A stretch of 10,386 bases of DNA, from positions 1-10,386 of the forward strand of contig SLIO01000333.1 of assembly GCA_007135635.1 (NCBI GenBank), given 5' to 3'. Every line of letters begins with the position of its first letter. The stretch's first letter is position 1. Below, piece by piece: positions 1-5,900 of the stretch. The position numbers and the translations under genes are program-made. The notes beneath the pieces were generated by a model. The model made no database searches, was not told the DNA's origin, and saw nothing but the letters and a program-made list of their open reading frames with translations. This DNA is from Methylomicrobium sp. (GTDB lineage Bacteria > Pseudomonadota > Gammaproteobacteria > Methylococcales > Methylomonadaceae).

Positions 1-495
1 TGCGTATCTTGCCATGTGATCGAACAGGATAATGCGACCTTCACCGACAGCCGCTTTCACAATATCGGTATCGGCATCGATTCGATCGAACCGGACATTC
101 CGGCCTTGACGCAAGCCTTTCTGGAAGCGAAAAATCAGGGTAAAGACGTCGATATCATGGTGCTGACCGATCCGAAATCATCGGAACTCGGCCGCTTCGC
201 GGTCACCGACGAATTGAACAAGATCGGCGCATTCAAGACGCCAACGCTACGCAATGTCGAATTAACCGCGCCCTACATGCATGACGGTAGCTTGAAAACC
301 TTGCGCGAAGTCATGGTGCATTACAACAACGGCGGCGTCTCGGATGCCGGCGCGCGCGTCAACGATTTCTTGAGCGGCGGCATACGTCCGCTCAACTTAA
401 CCGGTGCGCAAATCGACGATTTGGTCGAGTTCATGAAAGCATTGACCAGCCCTAAAAAACCGGCCGAACCCGAATCGGCTCAAGAGGTTAATTGA
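1..495 (+). CDS. Diheme cytochrome c peroxidase / MauG-type protein, C-terminal fragment (5' end outside window)
   Basis: The reading frame is open from base 1 and begins with C-V-S-C-H, a CxxCH covalent heme c site, so the gene starts upstream and no start codon is assigned here. About 164 residues are visible. What follows matches the C-terminal heme domain of the bacterial diheme cytochrome c peroxidase/MauG family: FTDSRFHNIG after the heme, then LGRFAVT, GAFKTPTLRNVELTAPYMHDGS and a HYNNGG motif. The Met in PYMHDG (codon 277-279) sits where these peroxidases carry the axial Met of the C-terminal high-potential heme; MauG itself has Tyr there, so a peroxidase-like heme is the better fit. 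Such proteins act in the periplasm or on the cell surface, reducing H2O2 or oxidising a partner protein. The C-terminus carries a Pro/Lys/Glu-rich tail. The TGA stop lies 14 bp before the phosphoesterase gene, which suggests co-transcription. The family is clear; the substrate is not. Confidence 0.88.
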   Translation, partial: CVSCHVIEQDNATFTDSRFHNIGIGIDSIEPDIPALTQAFLEAKNQGKDVDIMVLTDPKSSELGRFAVTDELNKIGAFKTPTLRNVELTAPYMHDGSLKTLREVMVHYNNGGVSDAGARVNDFLSGGIRPLNLTGAQIDDLVEFMKALTSPKKPAEPESAQEVN

Positions 496-500
496 AGGAG
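495..500 (+). promoter_or_regulatory. Ribosome binding site of the metallophosphoesterase gene
   Basis: AAGGAG lies 9 bases before the ATG at 510 and overlaps the last base of the preceding stop codon. It fixes the start and fits translation from a shared mRNA with the peroxidase gene. Confidence 0.7.
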
Positions 501-509
501 ACTTGAACG

Positions 510-1586
510 ATGAATACGATCCATAAAAGCCGCCGGAGTTTTTTGAAAACAGCGGGAGCCGCGGCCCTCGGCAGCACGTTACCGATCAGCCTGATTGAAT
601 TGGCTTTTGCCGACACGGCCGAAAATTTTACATTCGCCTATATTTCCGATGCCCATATTCAGCATATCGAAGGCACGCGCTTCGTCCGCAATTGGGATCG
701 GGGACTGATTCGCGCGGTGGCCGAAACTAATCTACTGGTACCGAAGCCCGATTTCGTGTTTTTCGGCGGGGATTTGGCCCAACTCGGCACGAAAGCCGAA
801 TTGGATCACGGCGCCGAAATCATGTCGGCACTGCGCTATAAAGTCCACTATGTGATGGGCGAGCACGACTATTATCTCGACCTCGGCGACTATTGGGAGC
901 AACTGTTCGGCGCGCAATATTACAGCTTCAATCATAAGGGCGTGCATTTCGTCGTGTTGAACAGCATCCGGACTTACGACGACTGGACTTTCAACCGCTG
1001 GCCGAGCAACGAACAGCGCATGCTGGAAATGGCCGGACTCGACAATCCGAACGGATCGCCGTTCATGGTCGGCGAGGAACAAAGAAACTGGCTCAAATCC
1101 GATTTATCCAAAGTTGCCAAAACCACACCGATCGTCGTTTTATCGCATTCACCGCTGCAAAAAATCTTCAGAGGCTGGAATTTCTGGACCGAAGATGCCG
1201 AAGAAATCCAAGCCTTACTCAAGCCCTTCGATAAGGTATCGGTTATATATGGCCATGTACATCAAATCCAATACAACCAAATCGGCAACATCAGCTTCAA
1301 CTCGGTCATGGCCACTGCATGGCCATGGCCTTATCCGCAGTCTTATGCCCAAGCCGAGCAATATCTGCCGAAATTGACCGTCCCGATGAACCGCGCCGAT
1401 CCTTTTTTCGAGCGCGACGCAACCGGTTGGCAGTTTATCAATACCAGTAACGGCAATGTCGATCTGCATTACACGCTGTATAACAACACCGCGCGTTCGG
1501 TGGTCTACAATACTAAAACCAAACAACCGGAAGACAGCGCTTATCAACGCGAAGACGCACGCATTCCGCCACAAACGCATTTCTAG
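510..1586 (+). CDS. Tat-exported calcineurin-like metallophosphoesterase
   Basis: 358 residues. The N-terminus carries a textbook twin-arginine signal (S-R-R-S-F-L-K, residues 7-13, then an Ala/Leu-rich stretch), with likely cleavage after AFA around residue 34, so the folded metalloenzyme is exported to the periplasm. Calcineurin-like phosphoesterase motifs appear in order: SDAH (D47, H49), GGD (D88), GEHD (117-120), SHSP (H213) and GHVH (H249, H251), which together make the usual di-metal site. The third motif has Glu where most of the superfamily has the metal-binding Asn of GNHD. I recall a subgroup of Tat-exported phosphoesterases with GEHD, so this may be a subfamily trait. The roughly 100 residues after the GHxH motif (aromatic and Pro-rich around 270-310) are not assigned. 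Position between a diheme peroxidase and a cytochrome c suggests a role tied to periplasmic redox proteins. Substrate unknown; fold assignment is firm. Confidence 0.9.
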   Translation: MNTIHKSRRSFLKTAGAAALGSTLPISLIELAFADTAENFTFAYISDAHIQHIEGTRFVRNWDRGLIRAVAETNLLVPKPDFVFFGGDLAQLGTKAELDHGAEIMSALRYKVHYVMGEHDYYLDLGDYWEQLFGAQYYSFNHKGVHFVVLNSIRTYDDWTFNRWPSNEQRMLEMAGLDNPNGSPFMVGEEQRNWLKSDLSKVAKTTPIVVLSHSPLQKIFRGWNFWTEDAEEIQALLKPFDKVSVIYGHVHQIQYNQIGNISFNSVMATAWPWPYPQSYAQAEQYLPKLTVPMNRADPFFERDATGWQFINTSNGNVDLHYTLYNNTARSVVYNTKTKQPEDSAYQREDARIPPQTHF

Positions 1587-1595
1587 GATTCCAAC

Positions 1596-1601
1596 AGGGA
1601 G
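1596..1601 (+). promoter_or_regulatory. Ribosome binding site of the small cytochrome c gene
   Basis: AGGGAG is placed 6 bases before the ATG at 1608, supporting that start. Confidence 0.65.
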
Positions 1602-1607
1602 AACCGC

Positions 1608-2018
1608 ATGAACCTCAAGCCCATTAAAGCTATCCTACTGCTTCCGTTGGCCCTGGCATTGGCAACACCTACCGCTTCTGCCGACGAATTTACCGATGCC
1701 GATCTGGAACGCTGGCAACAACAATTTATGGGCGTCGTCCAACAAGGCCGCGACCTATGGACCAGTCCTGAATTAGGCACCAACGGCGTTGCTTGCGCAC
1801 AGTGCCATCCGAATGCAGCGAACACGCATCCCGAAACTTATCCGAAATTTCAAAAACAGCTAGGTAAAGTCGTGCCGATGTGGGAAATGATCAATTGGTG
1901 TTTGAAAAATCCGCTCGAAGGCCAGCCGCTCGCCGCAGACGACCCGAAAATGACCGCCATTCAGGCTTATGTGACGCACGAACGGCGAGGTGTCACACTC
2001 GAACCGGGTAAGCACTGA
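1608..2018 (+). CDS. Small secreted monoheme cytochrome c
   Basis: 136 residues. A Sec signal peptide (Lys at 4 and 7, hydrophobic 9-20) ends in T-A-S-A with likely cleavage after residue 25. There is one heme c site, C-A-Q-C-H at 63-67. The distal axial ligand is probably a Met in the VPMWEMINWC segment (Met91 or Met94). A further conserved-looking block, INWCLKNPLEG...DDPKMTAIQAYV (95-121), resembles the C-terminal helix region of SoxA- and thiosulfate dehydrogenase-type cytochromes, and includes a lone Cys98 that is not part of a heme site. It is the third gene of the cluster, 21 bp after the phosphoesterase, and probably the soluble electron carrier for the upstream diheme protein; that partnership is inference. 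The family assignment beyond 'class I-like cytochrome c' is uncertain. Confidence 0.85.
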   Translation: MNLKPIKAILLLPLALALATPTASADEFTDADLERWQQQFMGVVQQGRDLWTSPELGTNGVACAQCHPNAANTHPETYPKFQKQLGKVVPMWEMINWCLKNPLEGQPLAADDPKMTAIQAYVTHERRGVTLEPGKH

Positions 2019-2019
2019 C

Positions 2020-2040
2020 CAATTTCCGTCCTTCAAATTG
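2020..2040 (+). other. Short inverted repeat between the cytochrome and permease genes
   Basis: CAATTT (2020-2025) and AAATTG (2035-2040) form a perfect 6-bp inverted repeat around a 9-base spacer, directly after the cytochrome c stop codon. The stem is AT-rich and no T-run follows directly, so an intrinsic terminator is weakly supported; an operator or processing site is equally possible. It marks the likely boundary between the redox cluster and the lipid transport operon. Confidence 0.3.
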
Positions 2041-2083
2041 ATAAATCACTCTTTTCATAACAACTTTTTTGGATAGCTTTTTA

Positions 2084-3247
2084 ATGAAAGCAGGAGCGGA
2101 CAGTCCGGACATGAAAGGCATATCGGGCGATATCAATCTTGAACGCATCGACGCAGAATCCTTAGTTATTCGCTTAACCGGCAATTGGACTCAGGCTGCT
2201 AAGATAAAGCCAGTTGAACACGTGCTGGCGGAACTCGCTGTTTTAACTCCTTTCGCACGAATCGTGCTGCAAGCAGCCGACCTCAAGCAATGGGATAGCC
2301 GCTTGCCGACGTATCTGCTCGCAATCCTGGACTATTGCCAAGCCAAACGCATTCAGATCGACTTATCAGGCCTGCCAGACGGCGTTCAAGGATTGCTCAA
2401 ACTGGCGCGCGCCGTTCCGGAGCGTGCCGGCGATCGCCGTTCGGCCCAACAAACACCGGCCTTGGCTAAAATTGGCAAGATGGTTTTAAGCGGACTGGCC
2501 GACACCAAAGCGCTCGTTATATTCATAGGCGAAACGGTGCAGGCCGGTATTTCGCTGATGCGAGGCAAGGCCCGGTTTCGTAGCGTCGATTTATTTTTGT
2601 GTATACAAGAGGCGGGACCCGGCGCGTTGGCGATCGTTACGCTGATTAGTTTATTGGTAGGCCTGATTCTGGCTTTCGTCGGCGCTGTACAACTAGCGAT
2701 GTTTGGCGCGCAAATTTTCATTGCCGACCTGGTTGGATTGGGAACAGTACGCGAAATGGGCGCGTTGATGACTGCGGTCATTATGTCGGGACGCACGGGA
2801 GCAGCCTATGCCGCGCAGTTGGGTACGATGAATGTCAACAGCGAGATAGATGCGCTCAAGACCATGGGAATATCGCCGATGGAGTTTCTGGTGTTACCGA
2901 GAATGTTGGCGTTAATCTTAATGCTGCCGCTGTTGTGTATCTATGCCGACTTTATGGGCATTCTAGGCGGAGCCATCGTTACTACCACCGCCTTCGATGT
3001 ATCCTTGACACAATACTTTAATCAACTCCGCAAGGCCGTCGATCTTACCGACATCAGCATCGGTTTGTTCAAAAGCTTGGTGTTTGCGGTACTGATCGCC
3101 ACCGCCGGCTGCATGCGCGGCATGCAATGCGGACGCAGCGCCTCAGCGGTCGGCGATGCCGCAACGGCCGCAGTCGTCAACAGCATCGTCTATATCGTCG
3201 TGGCCGACTCGATCATCACCTTGATCTGCAATCGACTGGGCATTTGA
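2084..3247 (+). CDS. MlaE-family lipid ABC transporter permease with N-terminal STAS domain
   Basis: 387 residues from the ATG at 2084; an in-frame TTG at 2069 would add five, and the ATG at 2111 has its only AGGAG too far upstream. Residues about 15-105 look like a STAS domain (beta strand LVIRLTG, then KRIQIDLSGLPDG). A polar linker follows to about 160, then a hydrophobic MlaE permease domain to the C-terminus. The permease hallmark SGRTGAAYAAQLGTMNVNSEIDAL lies around residues 235-258. In the E. coli Mla system the STAS protein MlaB is a separate subunit; here it appears fused to the permease, a known arrangement in other bacteria. It sits in the inner membrane and would pair with the ATPase encoded 19 bp downstream. 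It is the first gene of a four-gene operon. Function as an envelope lipid transporter is inferred from the family; the cargo and direction are unknown. Confidence 0.9.
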   Translation: MKAGADSPDMKGISGDINLERIDAESLVIRLTGNWTQAAKIKPVEHVLAELAVLTPFARIVLQAADLKQWDSRLPTYLLAILDYCQAKRIQIDLSGLPDGVQGLLKLARAVPERAGDRRSAQQTPALAKIGKMVLSGLADTKALVIFIGETVQAGISLMRGKARFRSVDLFLCIQEAGPGALAIVTLISLLVGLILAFVGAVQLAMFGAQIFIADLVGLGTVREMGALMTAVIMSGRTGAAYAAQLGTMNVNSEIDALKTMGISPMEFLVLPRMLALILMLPLLCIYADFMGILGGAIVTTTAFDVSLTQYFNQLRKAVDLTDISIGLFKSLVFAVLIATAGCMRGMQCGRSASAVGDAATAAVVNSIVYIVVADSIITLICNRLGI

Positions 3248-3266
3248 ATACATTTCGAAAGTCAAC

Positions 3267-4034
3267 ATGAACAAGCCCCATATTACGGTAAAAGATTTGA
3301 CGATGGCTTACGGTGATTTCGTAATTCAGCGCGATTTGAATTTTACGATTAACCGCGGCGATGTTTTCGTTATCATGGGAGGCAGCGGTTGCGGCAAAAG
3401 CACATTGCTCAAACACTTAATCGGCCTTCAGCAACCGGCACGGGGCGATGTCATTTACGATCGGCAAAATTTTTGGCGCTCAAGCGACGCAGAACGCATC
3501 CGAATCCTGCGGCGCATAGGTGTGCTGTATCAAAGCGGTGCCCTATTCAGCTCTCTAACTTTGGCCGAAAATATTGCTTTGCCGCTCGGCGAATTTACCG
3601 ATTTTAGCCGCGCAGAGATCGCCGATATCGTTTCTTACAAACTCGCCTTGGTAGGCCTTGCAGGTTTCGAAGACTATTATCCTTCCGAAATCAGCGGCGG
3701 CATGCAAAAACGGGCCGGGCTGGCCAGAGCGATGGCGCTCGACCCGGAAATACTGTTTTTCGACGAACCGTCGGCCGGTCTCGACCCAGTCAGTGCAAGG
3801 CTTTTGGATGATCTGATCATCAATTTGAGCGATGCCTTAGGCACGACCATTGTTGTTGTTACGCACGAACTGGCCAGTATCTTTGCCATTGGCACGAACG
3901 CGGTATTTCTCGACCCGGAAACCAAAACTATGCTGGCAACCGATTCACCCAAACGCTTGCTGGCCGAATCCAAAGATTCCAAAATCATTCAATTCTTGAC
4001 TCGAGGCGAGGGCAATGTCGAGACAACGCGTTAA
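3267..4034 (+). CDS. MlaF-type ABC transporter ATPase
   Basis: 255 residues with the complete ABC ATPase motif set: Walker A GGSGCGKST (38-46), Q-loop Gln89 in VLYQSGALF, signature SGGMQ (143-147), Walker B ILFFDEP (162-168), D-loop SAGLDP (169-174) and switch His200 in VVVTHEL. The SGGMQKR signature and the GALFSSLTLAENIALPL segment are typical of MlaF/MceG ATPases that energise MCE lipid transporters. The C-terminal 25 residues include DSKIIQFLTRGEG, like the tail that follows the ATPase core in this family. The start is preceded only by a weak Shine-Dalgarno-like GAAAG, in keeping with translation coupled to the permease gene 19 bp upstream. It acts on the cytoplasmic face with the STAS-MlaE permease. 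Confidence 0.94.
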   Translation: MNKPHITVKDLTMAYGDFVIQRDLNFTINRGDVFVIMGGSGCGKSTLLKHLIGLQQPARGDVIYDRQNFWRSSDAERIRILRRIGVLYQSGALFSSLTLAENIALPLGEFTDFSRAEIADIVSYKLALVGLAGFEDYYPSEISGGMQKRAGLARAMALDPEILFFDEPSAGLDPVSARLLDDLIINLSDALGTTIVVVTHELASIFAIGTNAVFLDPETKTMLATDSPKRLLAESKDSKIIQFLTRGEGNVETTR

Positions 4035-4052
4035 TAGGGAGCAAACAGTCTT

Positions 4053-5066
4053 ATGAGTAAACCGATAAACCCATTGGCGATAGGCAGTTTCACGGTCGGC
4101 GCGGTCGCACTGGTCATCGTAGGCTTGTTTATGTTTGGCGGCGGTCAGTTTTTTAAATCGGATAAAGTTTACTTCGTGGTGTTCTTCGATTCTTCGCTCA
4201 ATGGCCTGAATGTTGGAGCCCCGGTAAAAATGCAGGGCGTGCAGATCGGCGAAGTCACTGATATCGCATTACAATTCGATAAAACCTCGATTAAGGTTTA
4301 TAAGCCCGTCGTGGTGGCGATTGATCGCCATAAGTTGACGGGCACGAGTGGCAAGAATTTCAATATAGCCATGACGAAAGAAGAGCGACTGGCTCTTAGA
4401 GATAGATTGGTTGATGCTGGATTTCGTGCGCGCTTGGAAACACAAAGCTTATTGACCGGCCTTCTCTATGTCGATGTAGATAAGCACCCCAATAAGCCTC
4501 CCGTGTTTGCTGAGCTGGACTATAAGGGGATTCCGGAGTTTCCGGGCATCTTAACAGCCAGCGACGAGATACTGCATTCGGCAGAAGAATTCGTTAATCA
4601 ATTACGCACATTGCCGCTGGAACAAATTGTCACCGACTTTGCCGACAGTTTAAGAGAAATGAAAGACCTGCTGGCATCCGATGAACTCAAGCAATCTCAG
4701 GTTTCTCTCGCTCATGCCATGGAGGGAATGGAAAAGGCGGTCGGCACGCTCAACCGCAATCTTGAACCGATGCTCAAGGCTACGCATACGGCTATCGATA
4801 ATACCAATTTATTGGTCCAAGATTCAAGGTCGATGGTTCAGGATATAAAGCCTATTTTGGCTTCCGCTAACAACGCCTTGGCTGCGGCGACCGCCGCCTT
4901 GAATAAGGCACAGGATTCGGTAGCCATGGTCGGCGATACCTTTGGCCCGGAATCGGCTTTAATTGAAACGCTGGAATCGGTTAACGATGCATCGCGGTCG
5001 ATCAAAGATCTGGCCGATTATTTGGAACGGCATCCGGAATCGTTGATTTCCGGTAAACATAACTAG
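4053..5066 (+). CDS. MlaD-family MCE domain lipid transport protein
   Basis: 337 residues. One N-terminal transmembrane helix (about 9-29) anchors it in the inner membrane. A single MCE domain follows (about 38-145) with the conserved GLNVGAPVKMQGVQIGEV block and the SLLTGLLYVDV strand. From about 165 to 320 it is helical and rich in Ala, Asn and Leu, suited to a coiled-coil or needle-like periplasmic stalk. It ends in LADYLERHPESL, a C-terminal signature I associate with MCE proteins paired with PqiC-type lipoproteins. It is much longer than E. coli MlaD (about 180 residues), so it may reach farther across the periplasm. An AGGGAG ribosome site precedes the ATG, which lies 18 bp after the ATPase stop. 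It is expected to form a ring that channels lipid between the permease and an outer-membrane partner. Confidence 0.92.
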   Translation: MSKPINPLAIGSFTVGAVALVIVGLFMFGGGQFFKSDKVYFVVFFDSSLNGLNVGAPVKMQGVQIGEVTDIALQFDKTSIKVYKPVVVAIDRHKLTGTSGKNFNIAMTKEERLALRDRLVDAGFRARLETQSLLTGLLYVDVDKHPNKPPVFAELDYKGIPEFPGILTASDEILHSAEEFVNQLRTLPLEQIVTDFADSLREMKDLLASDELKQSQVSLAHAMEGMEKAVGTLNRNLEPMLKATHTAIDNTNLLVQDSRSMVQDIKPILASANNALAAATAALNKAQDSVAMVGDTFGPESALIETLESVNDASRSIKDLADYLERHPESLISGKHN

Positions 5067-5079
5067 AGAATGTTGAATT

Positions 5080-5694
5080 ATGAATGCAATCCGGCCTTTT
5101 TGTTTGCCAGTCTTAACCTGTTTATTTTTATCCTTAACGGGATGCGTAGGCGGAGCAACCCCGCCTTCGCAATTCTATCTTCTAGAACCGATCCTCGAAA
5201 ACGAAAGCAGTGCTCCCGAAGTAAGTACAAAGCCCATCATTGCACTTGGCCGGGTGCGTATTCCTCGCTATGTCGATAGGCCGCAAATTGTCGTCGGAAC
5301 CGGTGGAAATACCTATCATTTGAACGAATTCAATCGTTGGGCGGAATCGCTTGATGCCAATATCAGCCGTGTACTGACGCAAAATCTTTCAATGCTCGTC
5401 CCGGCCGAGGTCGTAAACGCTAGATCTTCAAACTTAGCGAGGCAGGCTAAGCTCCGCGTCTCACTGACTATTTCGGAGTTTCATGTCGATCAGCATGGAC
5501 AAGCCGGTTTAACAGCACAATGGTTTATCGGTCGCGGTCAGGATGTCATACAAAGCCATCAAGTCTCTTACCGTATGCCGGGATCGACCGATGATTATTC
5601 GACCATCGTGGCAGCGCTCAATGAATGCCTGAATCGAATGAGCCGTGACTTATCGGCATCGCTTCAACAAGTGCTTCTAGATATGAGAAGTTAA
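5080..5694 (+). CDS. PqiC-type ABC transport auxiliary lipoprotein
   Basis: 204 residues. A lipoprotein signal peptide ends in the lipobox L-T-G-C, with Cys22 as the lipidated residue. Gly-Gly follows rather than Asp, so outer-membrane sorting is plausible. Family motifs of the ABC-type transport auxiliary lipoprotein (PqiC/DUF330) group are clear: FYLLEP near residue 33, RVRIPRYVDRPQIV around 58-71, and NRWAESLDANISRVLTQNL around 85-103. E. coli PqiC is the outer-membrane partner of the MCE protein PqiB; by analogy this protein would dock the MCE stalk of the preceding gene, whose stop is 13 bp upstream. It closes the operon. No MlaC-like periplasmic lipid carrier is seen in the window, which fits a direct bridge between membranes rather than a shuttle. 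Confidence 0.9.
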   Translation: MNAIRPFCLPVLTCLFLSLTGCVGGATPPSQFYLLEPILENESSAPEVSTKPIIALGRVRIPRYVDRPQIVVGTGGNTYHLNEFNRWAESLDANISRVLTQNLSMLVPAEVVNARSSNLARQAKLRVSLTISEFHVDQHGQAGLTAQWFIGRGQDVIQSHQVSYRMPGSTDDYSTIVAALNECLNRMSRDLSASLQQVLLDMRS

Positions 5695-5695
5695 C

Positions 5696-5711
5696 GAAAT
5701 CAATCGATTTC
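5696..5711 (+). terminator. Hairpin after the lipid transport operon, possible weak terminator
   Basis: GAAATC (5696-5701) and GATTTC (5706-5711) pair perfectly around a 4-base loop, starting one base after the lipoprotein stop codon. The stem is short and is followed by C residues rather than T, so it is not a classical intrinsic terminator. It could protect the 3' end of the operon mRNA. The remaining bases to 5900 hold no gene I can support. Confidence 0.35.
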
Positions 5712-5900
5712 CCCCTAAAGGCAGCAATGCCCAATTTGAAATTTTCACCCCGCTTAGGATGTGGCGTATGCCTGCCGAGGAGCAAAAACCCTCCGATCAC
5801 AACGGTGCCATCACCCGCCAATGCCGAAATTTGATTTACGATAGGTATACTTGTCCTGCAAACTGTTTACTTACTCATTTTATTCGACACTCTTGCGTCC

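Noticed and set aside
2038-2061. Possible promoter for the lipid transport operon (TTGATA followed by CATAAC)
   Set aside because: Spacing is about 12 bases, too short for a sigma-70 promoter, and the -10 match is poor.
2386-2796. Minus-strand open frame of 136 codons inside the permease gene
   Set aside because: Antisense shadow of the MlaE domain with no recognisable motif.
5618-5821. Minus-strand open frame of 67 codons across the end of the lipoprotein gene and the following gap
   Set aside because: Most of its C-terminal part is antisense to the lipoprotein gene, it matches no family I recognise, and it lacks a convincing ribosome site.
5831-5851. Possible promoter for the symporter gene (TTGATT and TATACT)
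   Set aside because: The boxes are only 9 bases apart, and no -35-like sequence stands at 16-18 bases before TATACT.
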